Shown: positions 36,321 to 45,623 of the stretch, in pieces
Layout of the letters: each line of letters starts with the position of its first letter
Numbering within the stretch: the stretch's first letter is position 1
DNA from: Sphingomonadales bacterium Ga0077531
GTDB taxonomy: Bacteria > Pseudomonadota > Alphaproteobacteria > Sphingomonadales > Sphingomonadaceae
Direction: 5' to 3'
Assembly: GCA_001464915.1 (NCBI GenBank)
Contig: LNED01000021.1
Location: 1-46,609, forward strand
Length of the DNA: 46,609 nucleotides
Program-made: the position numbers and the translations under genes
Notes under the pieces: model-generated
What the model was told of the DNA's origin: nothing
Seen by the model: the letters and a program-made list of their open reading frames with translations, nothing else
Databases searched by the model: none

Positions 36321-37115
36321 TCAGCCTTCCTTATTTTCGTCGGTGGCCGGAGCGTCGGTTTCGACGGCTTCGACTGCGACCACATCTTCAACTGCCGTTT
36401 CGGCAACCGAGGGGGTCTCTTCAGCGACAGGCGCGTGCTTCGACAGGATCGCGCCGGGGAACGGCACGCCTTCGGGAAGCGGCAGCTTTACCGCATCGCG
36501 AACCAGCAGCCAGCCATTCTTTGCGCCGGGCACCGAGCCCTTGACGAAGAGAAGACCACGCTCTGCATCCGTGCGGACGATTTCGAGGTTCTGCTGGGTG
36601 CGCTGACGGTCGCCCATGTGGCCGGCCATCTTCTTGCCCTTGAACACGCGACCCGGATCCTGACGGTTACCCGTCGAACCGTGTGCACGGTGCGAGATCG
36701 AAACGCCGTGGGTGGCACGCATACCACCGAAGCCCCAACGCTTCATGGCGCCGGCGAAGCCCTTGCCCTGCGTGTGGCCGGTGATGTCGACCATCTGCCC
36801 AGCGATGAAATGTTCAGCGCTGATGGTCGAACCGACCGGCACAAGGCCGTCGGCGTTTTCGACGCGGAATTCAGCGACGCGCTTTTTCAGGCCGACATCA
36901 GCCTTGGCGAAATGTTCACGCTGCGCCTTGGCAACGTTCTTTTGCTTGGCTTCGCCCGCGCCGAGCTGAACTGCGAAATAACCATCGCGGTCAGCCGTGC
37001 GGTGCGACACTACCTGGCAATCTTCCAACGCGAGAACGGTCACAGGCACATGCCGTCCGTCCTCCTGGAAGAGGCGGGTCATCCCGACTTTCTTTGCGAT
37101 AACGCCGGTGCGCAT
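36321..37115 (-). CDS. rplC: Ribosomal protein L3 with acidic C-terminal tail
   Basis: L3 is an early-assembly protein reaching the peptidyl-transferase centre. The ATG at 37115 gives 264 residues, starting [20 protein letters not shown]; the frame is open upstream but not L3-like. [19 protein letters not shown] and [19 protein letters not shown] are diagnostic. The last 35 or so residues are an added acidic Val/Glu/Ala tail. A 268-base gap with several hairpins separates it from rpsJ. Confidence 0.97.
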   Translation of the reverse strand: MRTGVIAKKVGMTRLFQEDGRHVPVTVLALEDCQVVSHRTADRDGYFAVQLGAGEAKQKNVAKAQREHFAKADVGLKKRVAEFRVENADGLVPVGSTISAEHFIAGQMVDITGHTQGKGFAGAMKRWGFGGMRATHGVSISHRAHGSTGNRQDPGRVFKGKKMAGHMGDRQRTQQNLEIVRTDAERGLLFVKGSVPGAKNGWLLVRDAVKLPLPEGVPFPGAILSKHAPVAEETPSVAETAVEDVVAVEAVETDAPATDENKEG

Positions 37116-37383
37116 CGTAGGTTCACTCCTCAACAGAGGCACCCGCGGACCATCCACAGGTGCGTGTGAGACCACAACGCAAAGCGCCGCAGCCCCATTC
37201 AGCCCAAATTTTTATGCATCGCCCCGTCCGGGCTGAGTGCTCTGGCAGGCCGGAATGGCCGCTGGAGCGAGACGGGGGACGCAGCCCGGATAAGTATCCG
37301 GCGGTATCCACCCTATCGTCAGGTGAGGCGCTCAAGGCCTCAACGATAGAGGCCCCTACCGAAGCAGGGGCATTTCGGCTGGC
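37116..37383 (-). other. Structured gap between rpsJ and rplC
   Basis: In most S10 operons rpsJ and rplC are close together. Here 268 bases separate them and hold several inverted repeats: GCCCCT/AGGGGC (37352-37371), a composite stem CTATCGT/ACGATAG with inner GAGGC/GCCTC (37313-37349), and CCGGATA-AG-TATCCGG (37286-37301). No gene is visible and no clear promoter was found. The region may be an RNA control element or a processing site. Confidence 0.55.
37313..37349 (-). repeat. Two-step hairpin after rpsJ
   Basis: CTATCGT (37313-37319) pairs with ACGATAG (37343-37349); inside it GAGGC (37325-37329) pairs with GCCTC (37337-37341). It lies 35 bases past the rpsJ stop. There is no T-run on the minus strand, so it is unlike an intrinsic terminator. 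Confidence 0.55.
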
Positions 37384-37695
<312 letters not shown>

Positions 37696-37759
37696 GTCCA
37701 ACTACCGATGCGAAAGAGCCAAGGATGCACCGGTTGCCCGGCATATCCCATATAACAAA

Positions 37760-37802
37760 GGCCGTCCCCGCTCATATTCCGGTTTCCCGTGAGCGGGCGG
37801 CC
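37760..37802 (-). promoter_or_regulatory. Leader hairpin of the S10 operon
   Basis: A long stem pairs 37760-37774 with 37790-37802 (GGCCG...CCGCTCA with TGAGCGG...CGGCC, one bulge). It lies in the predicted rpsJ leader, about 65 bases before the gene. TTTGTTATA follows on the minus strand, so it could act as an attenuator. In E. coli the S10 leader is an L4 target; the same role here is only a guess. Confidence 0.5.
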
Positions 37803-37849
37803 TTAATGAATATCTTTCCAACGGGGACGAATCTCCGCTGGGAGCCGGG

Positions 37850-37878
37850 CCTATACGGAGCGCGGCAGATTCTGGCAA
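37850..37878 (-). promoter_or_regulatory. Candidate promoter of the S10 operon
   Basis: On the minus strand TTGCCA (37878-37873) is followed by 17 bases and TATAGG (37855-37850). The predicted start point near 37843 gives a leader of about 150 bases before rpsJ. It lies downstream of the tuf terminator, which fits an independent S10 transcript. Confidence 0.5.
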
Positions 37879-37952
37879 GAGCCAACTGAAAGGAAATTGC
37901 GCCTGTGGGAAACGCTTCCCGCCAGACACCACAATCCGCTCTGCCCTCACAC

Positions 37953-37990
37953 AAAAAAGGCCCGGCGCTCTTGCGAGCAACCGGGCCTTC
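37953..37990 (-). terminator. Intrinsic terminator of tuf
   Basis: On the minus strand AAGGCCCGG (37989-37981) pairs with CCGGGCCTT (37965-37957), the loop itself holding a GCTC/GAGC stem, and a run of six Ts follows (37958-37953). It begins about 36 bases after the tuf stop codon. This is a textbook intrinsic terminator and ends the str operon. Confidence 0.9.
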
Positions 37991-38025
37991 TTGCGTTCAG
38001 TTTCGCCCCTTAGCGGAGCAAAAGC

Positions 38026-39216
38026 TTACTTGGTGATCTTGGCAACGACGCCCGAACCCACGGTGCGGCCGCCTTCGCGGATTGCGAAGCGCAGGCCTTC
38101 GTCCATGGCGATCGGTGCGATCAGCTTGACGCCGATGGTCACGTTGTCGCCCGGCATCACCATTTCGGTGCCTTCGGGAAGGATCACTTCGCCGGTCACG
38201 TCGGTGGTGCGGAAGTAAAACTGCGGGCGGTAGTTGGCGAAGAATGGCGTGTGACGGCCGCCTTCGTCCTTCGACAGCACGTAGACTTCGGCGCTGAACT
38301 CGGTGTGCGGGCTAACTGTACCGGGCTTGCACAGCACCTGACCGCGCTCAACGTCTTCACGGGCAACGCCGCGGATCAGGGCGCCGACGTTGTCGCCAGC
38401 TTCACCGCGATCGAGCAGCTTGCGGAACATTTCCACGCCGGTGACGGTGGTCTTGCGGGTGTCCTTGATGCCGACGATTTCGACTTCTTCACCCACGTTG
38501 ACGATGCCGGTTTCGATACGGCCGGTCACCACGGTGCCGCGACCCGAGATCGAGAACACGTCTTCGATTGGCATCAGGAACGGCTTGTCGATCGGACGAT
38601 CAGGCTGCGGGATGTGCGCGTCGACGGCTTCGATCAGAGCAATGATCGAATCCTTGCCGATGGCGTCATCACGACCTTCAAGCGCGGCCAGAGCCGAACC
38701 CTTGATGATCGGAATGTTATCACCGTCGAAATCATACGACGACAGCAGCTCGCGCACTTCGAGTTCAACGAGTTCGAGGATTTCCTCGTCATCGACCTGA
38801 TCGACCTTGTTCATGTACACGACCAACGCCGGCACGCCGACCTGACGGGCAAGCAGGATGTGCTCGCGGGTCTGGGGCATCGGGCCGTCAGCAGCGTTCA
38901 CCACGAGGATCGCGCCGTCCATCTGGGCAGCACCGGTGATCATGTTCTTCACGTAGTCAGCGTGACCCGGGCAATCGACGTGAGCGTAGTGACGCGCAGC
39001 CGATTCGTACTCGACGTGTGCGGTCGAGATGGTGATGCCACGCTCGCGCTCTTCGGGAGCCTTGTCGATGTTGGCGAAATCGACGGCGCTGCCGCCGTAG
39101 GTTTCAGCCATCACCTTGGTGATTGCAGCGGTCAGCGTGGTCTTGCCATGGTCAACGTGGCCGATGGTGCCGATGTTGCAGTGCGGCTTGTTCCGCTGGA
39201 ATTTTTCCTTAGCCAT
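38026..39216 (-). CDS. tuf: Elongation factor Tu
   Basis: EF-Tu is the GTPase that delivers aminoacyl-tRNA to the ribosome. It has 396 residues, full length. The P-loop is GHVDHGKTT (19-27), followed by the switch-region residues GITIST, then [12 protein letters not shown] and [10 protein letters not shown]. Domains 2 and 3 show [13 protein letters not shown] and the C-terminal [16 protein letters not shown]. It lies 94 bases after fusA and is followed by a strong terminator. Only this copy is in the window. Confidence 0.99.
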   Translation of the reverse strand: MAKEKFQRNKPHCNIGTIGHVDHGKTTLTAAITKVMAETYGGSAVDFANIDKAPEERERGITISTAHVEYESAARHYAHVDCPGHADYVKNMITGAAQMDGAILVVNAADGPMPQTREHILLARQVGVPALVVYMNKVDQVDDEEILELVELEVRELLSSYDFDGDNIPIIKGSALAALEGRDDAIGKDSIIALIEAVDAHIPQPDRPIDKPFLMPIEDVFSISGRGTVVTGRIETGIVNVGEEVEIVGIKDTRKTTVTGVEMFRKLLDRGEAGDNVGALIRGVAREDVERGQVLCKPGTVSPHTEFSAEVYVLSKDEGGRHTPFFANYRPQFYFRTTDVTGEVILPEGTEMVMPGDNVTIGVKLIAPIAMDEGLRFAIREGGRTVGSGVVAKITK

Positions 39217-39310
39217 TTCTCTGGTGTACCTTCTTGAATGAAACGATGTGTTCGCGGGAGAACGGCGGTGCCCGCTGAATCAGGCGCCGCCCCTAGACCG
39301 ATCGCTCGGC

Positions 39311-41404
<2,094 letters not shown>

Positions 41405-41539
41405 GGGGAATTCCTCAGGTTGGCTGGAACGACGCAGACCATCTCAGCCTGACGCGCGTTCCATATAGTTGCTTTTGTGACAGCGGAAAGACCGGCCGCC
41501 GGTTTTTCAACCAAGCGGCCCACCTCCCCTGCCCCATAT

Positions 41540-42010
41540 TTACCAGCGGTAGTGCGAGAACGCCCGGTTGGCATCCGCCATACGGTGGGTGTCTTCGCGC
41601 TTCTTCACCGCATTGCCGCGGTTGTTAGCGGCATCCATCAACTCACCCGACAGCCGTGCGGCCATCGTGGTTTCCGGACGGCCGCGCGCAGCCGTGATCA
41701 GCCAGCGGATCGCCAGCGCCTGTGCACGTTCAGCGCGCACTTCGACCGGCACCTGATAGGTCGCACCACCAACGCGGCGGCTGCGAACTTCGACCTGCGG
41801 CTTCACATTGTTGAGCGCATCATGGAACAGCTGGATCGGATCAGCCTTGGCCTTGGCCTCAACCGTGGCGAGCGCGCTGTAAACGATCCCTTCGGCCACA
41901 GCCTTTTTGCCGTCATACATGAGGTTGTTCATGAACTTCGACAGGATCTGATCCCCGTACTGGGGATCGGGCAGAATGACCCGCTTTTCGGGACGACGAC
42001 GACGTGACAT
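41540..42010 (-). CDS. rpsG: Ribosomal protein S7
   Basis: S7 starts assembly of the small-subunit head and in E. coli represses the str operon. It has 156 residues from the ATG at 42010 ([20 protein letters not shown]); an open stretch upstream is not conserved. [37 protein letters not shown] and the C-terminal NRAFSHYRW are typical. It is separated from rpsL by 135 bases that hold a long perfect hairpin. Confidence 0.98.
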   Translation of the reverse strand: MSRRRRPEKRVILPDPQYGDQILSKFMNNLMYDGKKAVAEGIVYSALATVEAKAKADPIQLFHDALNNVKPQVEVRSRRVGGATYQVPVEVRAERAQALAIRWLITAARGRPETTMAARLSGELMDAANNRGNAVKKREDTHRMADANRAFSHYRW

Positions 42011-42064
42011 AATTTGAACTCCTTCGGAGTGGTCGCTCACCTCCGTGAGCGCCCTGCGGCGCCA

Positions 42065-42128
42065 GCCCTCTCCCCCACCCGGCCACCCAGAGACTACCTC
42101 GTTAGGGTAGCCGGGTGGGGGAGAGGGC
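42065..42128. repeat. 19-bp perfect inverted repeat between rpsL and rpsG
   Basis: Bases 42065-42083 (GCCCTCTCCCCCACCCGGC) are the exact reverse complement of 42110-42128, around a 26-base loop in which ACCC/GGGT can also pair. It is the most stable-looking hairpin in the window. It resembles CCCTCTCCC-type intergenic palindromes scattered in many GC-rich genomes and so may be an inserted repeat. Lying within the str operon, it would be transcribed. Confidence 0.75.
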
Positions 42129-42145
42129 CGCCGCCGCGTTGAACC

Positions 42146-42517
42146 TTACTTGGGCCGCTTGGCGCCGTACTTCGAACGGCTGCGCTTGCGATCCTTCACA
42201 CCCTGTGTGTCGAGCACGCCGCGCAGGACGTGGTAACGCACGCCGGGAAGATCGCGCACACGCCCGCCGCGGATCAGCACAACAGAGTGCTCCTGCAGGT
42301 TGTGGCCTTCGCCGGGGATGTAGCTGATGACTTCGCGCTGGTTGGTCAGGCGCACCTTGGCGACCTTGCGCAGCGCCGAGTTCGGCTTCTTCGGGGTCGT
42401 CGTGTAAACGCGGGTGCAAACGCCGCGCTTCTGCGGGTTCTGCTCCATCGCAGGGACCTTGGACTTGGCCTTCTGCGGAACGCGGCCCTTGCGGACCAGC
42501 TGGTTGATTGTCGGCAT
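42146..42517 (-). CDS. rpsL: Ribosomal protein S12
   Basis: S12 is at the decoding site and is the classic streptomycin-resistance locus. It has 123 residues: [20 protein letters not shown], then [15 protein letters not shown] with the normal Lys43. [13 protein letters not shown] carries Arg at position 88, where E. coli has Lys. The codon CGC is clear in the sequence. It is the first gene of the str operon. Confidence 0.98.
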   Translation of the reverse strand: MPTINQLVRKGRVPQKAKSKVPAMEQNPQKRGVCTRVYTTTPKKPNSALRKVAKVRLTNQREVISYIPGEGHNLQEHSVVLIRGGRVRDLPGVRYHVLRGVLDTQGVKDRKRSRSKYGAKRPK

Positions 42518-42592
42518 TAAGTTCTCACTTCACCTGATGAGGGCGACACGGAAGCCGGACGATGTGGGAGGAGGTAAAGCCTTAGACCGTCA

Positions 42593-42611
42593 TCCCGGGG
42601 CAGGCCCGGGA
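42593..42611. repeat. CCCGGG-type palindrome left of the island
   Basis: TCCCGGG (42593-42599) pairs with CCCGGGA (42605-42611) around the loop GCAGG. A similar element lies at 45416-45434 on the other side of the restriction-modification genes. Confidence 0.6.
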
Positions 42612-42797
42612 CCGCTGGCAGCAAGCACAAAGCCTGCTGCGAGCATCCAGCCAAAGCTGGCACAACGTCTAAGCCGAAACGCTCCACCCGCAAATCCGGC
42701 CCTTCGGCCACCGGGTTACTTTGACAGCTGCCTTTCCAAGGAAAAACTGGGCCGCCAATGTTCAGCTCAATCCGGGTATGACCCCGGAGGAAGCGCG

Positions 42798-42826
42798 CCC
42801 TTAGGCGGGATTGGGTGGGGGGTCAA
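42798..42826 (-). promoter_or_regulatory. Candidate promoter of the str operon (rpsL)
   Basis: On the minus strand TTGACC (42826-42821), 17 bases, then TAAGGG (42803-42798). The leader to rpsL would be about 275 bases, long but possible. The -10 match is only fair. Confidence 0.4.
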
Positions 42827-42904
42827 GGGTTGGTGTTGTAGGGGTGAGGGGCGCCCAATTTCACCGTTACTCGGTGCCCCAAGGGCGGTTTCACGCTACC
42901 AACT

Positions 42905-42942
42905 AGTGGGATGGTACGCAGACTCCGTGGACTCATGCCACT
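42905..42942 (+). promoter_or_regulatory. Possible operator of the controller gene
   Basis: AGTGGGATG (42905-42913) and CATGCCACT (42934-42942) form an inverted repeat with one mismatch. Between them GACTCCGTGGACTC (42921-42934) holds a GACT direct repeat, reminiscent of the GACT/AGTC elements of known C-boxes. It lies 20 to 60 bases before the controller ATG. The match is loose. Confidence 0.35.
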
Positions 42943-42963
42943 CATTGCGGTTTGATTGCACTA

Positions 42964-43179
42964 ATGTCCGTGGATAATCTCAAAACACTTGGCGATAATA
43001 TTCGACGGTTGCGGCAGTCGTTAGAGCTATCGCAAGAAGAATTTGCACATAGAGCGAATATAGATCGTTCCTATGTCGGTCAAATCGAGCGCGGCGAACG
43101 CAACATATCGTTCAGCAATCTTTGCAAAATTGCTGAGGCTTTAGGCGTTAGCGTATCAAATCTCGTGGAGGGCGTGTGA
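42964..43179 (+). CDS. XRE-family controller protein of a restriction-modification system
   Basis: The protein has 71 residues made of one XRE helix-turn-helix domain (about 10-64): LGDNIRRLRQSLELSQEEFA, RSYVGQIERGERNISFSNLC and IAEALGVSVSNLVEG. Size and context match C proteins, which activate the endonuclease gene and auto-regulate. The ATG at 42964 was chosen; a TTG at 42952 would add four residues. No Shine-Dalgarno sequence precedes the ATG, and C genes are often leaderless. Its TGA overlaps the ATG of the next gene (TGATG). The gene is clearly AT-richer than the ribosomal genes, which suggests acquisition by transfer. Confidence 0.85.
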   Translation: MSVDNLKTLGDNIRRLRQSLELSQEEFAHRANIDRSYVGQIERGERNISFSNLCKIAEALGVSVSNLVEGV

Positions 43180-44138
43180 TGCCTCCGAGAAGAATACCGT
43201 CTTTGCCAGGCCTTTTAGATAGGAAAATCTATAAAACTGGTCAGACCCGTGGCGCTGATGATGACCAGATTTATCAAAATCGAGTAGGTCGAAACTCCAC
43301 CGTCTTGATCCCCCTTTCAGTATATTTGCAATTCAATCGCTTTGCCGAATCGCAATTTGAGAACGGTTTTATCGTTATGATAAGGCCGTCAGATTATTTT
43401 AACGAATGGGCGCAGCGTGGCCTTGAAAACATCGGGCTAGAGCTGGGGCAAAACGCGCTGATTTTCTACGAACTGCGTGAAGATTGGCTGCGGTGGAATC
43501 CCCACGATCACAGATTTACTATTCCAAAGTCACGAACTACCCCGCTTGGGGGTCAGTTTGTTGCGCGGATCGCGAACACAACATCGGCGACCGATGCTCA
43601 TATCAACGAGGGGTACACGACAACGGGTTTGAAGGGGGCAGGGATCCGCCTTTACGAGTACGCATCCCTTGACGTGATAAAGAAATGCCGCACGCAGCTC
43701 GAAGCCGCTTTCTGGCTTTGCGTCGATTCCATTGAGGCAATGGTCGATGCAGGCATGGCCGCCCCCGACGCGGAAGAAAGATCAGCGTATGCTAAGGCAG
43801 AAGCCGCCAAGGCTGGCCTGCTTGAATATGACCAGCTCAAAGAAAATCGCATTGTAAGCGCAAACCACGAGCTAACTTGCCCGCTTTGTTTAGAGCGCTT
43901 GAGCGCCCGTGGCTTTGTGAGCCGTTTGACCCAGGCAGCAGGTCGAGAGCGCCACGATTTAACTGTTACAGAGGTCAATCTGTTTCACATTCGAGAGTTG
44001 GCATACGGCGTTTTCAACCATCGGCCATACAATCTTGGCTGGGGTCATCATCATTGCAATGTTGTCTGCAAGGATTCCGGCATCGACGAAACCTTGCGAT
44101 GGATGGAATCAGTCATCGAGCGCAACAAAGCACATTAG
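43179..44138 (+). CDS. Putative Type II restriction endonuclease with Cys/His cluster
   Basis: The protein has 319 residues and is assigned mainly by context: it directly follows and overlaps the C gene, and a DNA methyltransferase gene faces it. GGAGG lies 10 bases before the ATG at 43179. The C-terminal third has CPLC (Cys234, Cys237) and later LFHIREL, then HRPYNLGWGHHHCNVVC with His290-292, Cys293, Asn294 and Cys297, an arrangement like zinc-bound HNH nucleases. The N-terminal part (YKTGQTRGADDD, YQNRVGRNSTVLIP) matches no fold I can name. From memory it may belong near the BstXI group, unverified. Its TAG is interlocked with the TAA of the convergent methyltransferase gene. Confidence 0.7.
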   Translation: MPPRRIPSLPGLLDRKIYKTGQTRGADDDQIYQNRVGRNSTVLIPLSVYLQFNRFAESQFENGFIVMIRPSDYFNEWAQRGLENIGLELGQNALIFYELREDWLRWNPHDHRFTIPKSRTTPLGGQFVARIANTTSATDAHINEGYTTTGLKGAGIRLYEYASLDVIKKCRTQLEAAFWLCVDSIEAMVDAGMAAPDAEERSAYAKAEAAKAGLLEYDQLKENRIVSANHELTCPLCLERLSARGFVSRLTQAAGRERHDLTVTEVNLFHIRELAYGVFNHRPYNLGWGHHHCNVVCKDSGIDETLRWMESVIERNKAH

Positions 44139-45295
44139 ACCGCGAAAAGGGGCAAGGAGCCTTTGCGGTTAGATTCCTCTCCGACTTTTTGCTCGCCAGG
44201 GACGGACTGGCGCCCACCGTTCCTGATGCGCCCGATCGCATAGTCGATCCACTTGTCCTCTATCTCAATGCCGATCGACCGACGATTGCAGGCCATCGCG
44301 CTTAGCAAGGTGCTGCCCGATCCAGCGAAGCAATCAAGAACCACATCACCCTCGTATGAGCTTGTGCGGATGATGTGATCGAGCATGTCTTGCGGTTTCT
44401 CCGCAGGGTGTTTCCCTTTGTACTGCCGCACATTCATAAAATCCCATGCGTCGATAAAGGGCATGGAGGGATCAATGTTAAATGCGCGGATTACATCCTC
44501 ATACGCAGGCATCAGCGCTACGCGCCCCGTGTCGCAGATCGCCTTGCAGATTTTCGCATATTGATCGCGGCTCGGAATATTGCGGCCAGTTTCCCAGTTG
44601 GACACCGCGCCGCCATTGTTGACCTTGCCATATGCTCCGATCAACTCGGTCAGAGTGTTTGACGAAAGCCCAGCTTTTACGCGGCAATCTTTCAGGAACA
44701 ATCCAAACGGCGAGCGCTTTAGGTTGCCATCGGAAGCAGGCGAACAGAAGATGATCCTCTCTGTGTGCGGATACCACCGACGCAGAGAGGTTTTTTTCAT
44801 TTTCTGCTTCCAGCCATCATAGCCAGGCTCATTCGGTTTCGTCCAAGTGATGATGCCGTGCATGTTCATTGAATCCGACATGTCCACATATAGAAATGGC
44901 GCCATGTCCGACGAACAGAAAAGGTAAAGCGAGCCGTTCGGCTTCAAGATGCGGCAAAACTCTTTTGTATATTCCTTGACCCAGTCCCGATATTCATCGT
45001 CATGAGCGAAATCAGCATCGCCATATATATTTTGCTTTTTTGTGCTGTGATAGGGTGGGTCTGTCAAAATCAAATCGACCGATGAAGCGGGAATTTTCCG
45101 CAGCAGCGCCAGAGAATCGCCGTGAACCACGGCAACATTTTCAGAGCGAAAAGCCGCCTCATTTTTCAGTGCCGCGCAAATCCGCTGAAACTCGGCTGCC
45201 CGGTTCTGAGGATATACGTCCTCGGCAGTGCGAGGCAGTGCGAAAGGCGCATCATCGAAATTTTCAACGGACAGTGAAGCAGTTTTCAACATCAT
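44135..45295 (-). CDS. Beta-class DNA methyltransferase (N4-cytosine or N6-adenine) with internal XRE-like domain
   Basis: The protein has 386 residues. The catalytic motif IV is LILTDPPYHS (DPPY at 79-82), and the SAM-binding motif I, FAGSGST (323-329), comes later, followed by RRSIGIEIEDKW. This order (IV, recognition region, I) defines the beta class. Between them, residues 195-255 read like a whole XRE HTH: FGLFLKDCRVKAGL, a helix pair with TLTELIGAYGK, then VSNWETGRNIPSRDQYAKIC. HPAEKP (296-301) is the usual segment before motif I. It would protect the host against the facing endonuclease and may bind its own promoter. Two start codons in tandem (45295, 45292) are possible. Confidence 0.9.
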   Translation of the reverse strand: MMLKTASLSVENFDDAPFALPRTAEDVYPQNRAAEFQRICAALKNEAAFRSENVAVVHGDSLALLRKIPASSVDLILTDPPYHSTKKQNIYGDADFAHDDEYRDWVKEYTKEFCRILKPNGSLYLFCSSDMAPFLYVDMSDSMNMHGIITWTKPNEPGYDGWKQKMKKTSLRRWYPHTERIIFCSPASDGNLKRSPFGLFLKDCRVKAGLSSNTLTELIGAYGKVNNGGAVSNWETGRNIPSRDQYAKICKAICDTGRVALMPAYEDVIRAFNIDPSMPFIDAWDFMNVRQYKGKHPAEKPQDMLDHIIRTSSYEGDVVLDCFAGSGSTLLSAMACNRRSIGIEIEDKWIDYAIGRIRNGGRQSVPGEQKVGEESNRKGSLPLFAV

Positions 45296-45347
45296 TCACT
45301 CTCAGCACCTTGCGCAAACCAGCGAGCGACTATCGCATTTCTGCGCA

Positions 45348-45366
45348 CACCTCGTCGAGGTGCCAA
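45348..45366 (-). promoter_or_regulatory. Palindrome in the methyltransferase promoter region
   Basis: CACCTCG-T-CGAGGTG (45348-45362) is a perfect 7-bp palindrome, 53 bases before the methyltransferase start. On the minus strand TTGGCA (45366-45361) overlaps its edge and could serve as a -35 box, so a bound protein would block the promoter. The -10 partner is weak. Candidate ligands are the controller protein or the methyltransferase's own HTH domain. Confidence 0.45.
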
Positions 45367-45415
45367 CGCGATGACTCCAATGTCTATCCCCCATTTATGG
45401 CTGTCCCCAACCAAA

Positions 45416-45434
45416 CCCCGGGTCAAGCCCGGGG
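45416..45434. repeat. CCCGGG-type palindrome right of the island
   Basis: CCCCGGG (45416-45422) pairs with CCCGGGG (45428-45434) around TCAAG. It resembles the element at 42593-42611 and the CCCGGGTCAAGCCCGGG-like repeats common between genes in alphaproteobacteria. Confidence 0.65.
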
Positions 45435-45582
45435 CGACGAAAAAGGGGACAGAACGCCACCCCCTCCCCTCCACGAGTCACCTTCTGTGGCCCTGCCGAG
45501 GACCGTCGCACCCCGCCCTGCCCTCTGTCCCACGCGATTGAGCTCGGCCCATAACGCCGCTCTTCCGCCACCGGCAGGACAG

Positions 45583-45607
45583 GAGATTTTCCTACTCGGA
45601 AAATCTC
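45583..45607. repeat. 10-bp perfect inverted repeat before the HTH-like gene
   Basis: GAGATTTTCC (45583-45592), loop TACTC, GGAAAATCTC (45598-45607). It ends 16 bases before the ATG at 45624. Its AT-rich inner part is unlike the local GC-rich sequence. It may be a dispersed intergenic repeat or an operator. Confidence 0.6.
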
Positions 45608-45623
45608 TGGCACCCGCTGGCCT

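Larger units (their letters stand above)
42518..42963. other. Intergenic region between rpsL and the restriction-modification island
   Basis: No gene is visible in these 446 bases. The region holds a candidate rpsL promoter (42798-42826, minus strand), a CCCGGG palindrome (42593-42611) and, near the right end, inverted repeats that may serve the divergent controller gene. Base composition falls from GC-rich to AT-rich at about 42.94 kb, which marks the left edge of the island. Confidence 0.6.
45296..45623. other. Intergenic region right of the island
   Basis: No gene is visible. It holds the methyltransferase promoter palindrome (45348-45362), a CCCGGG palindrome (45416-45434), a pyrimidine-rich stretch, and a 10-pair hairpin (45583-45607) just before the next gene. 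Composition returns to GC-rich at about 45.4 kb. Confidence 0.6.

Noticed and set aside
41405..41539. Terminator or promoter between rpsG and fusA
   Set aside because: ACCGG/CCGGT with adjacent Ts is short, and a TATATG box has no convincing -35 partner, so neither was listed as a feature.
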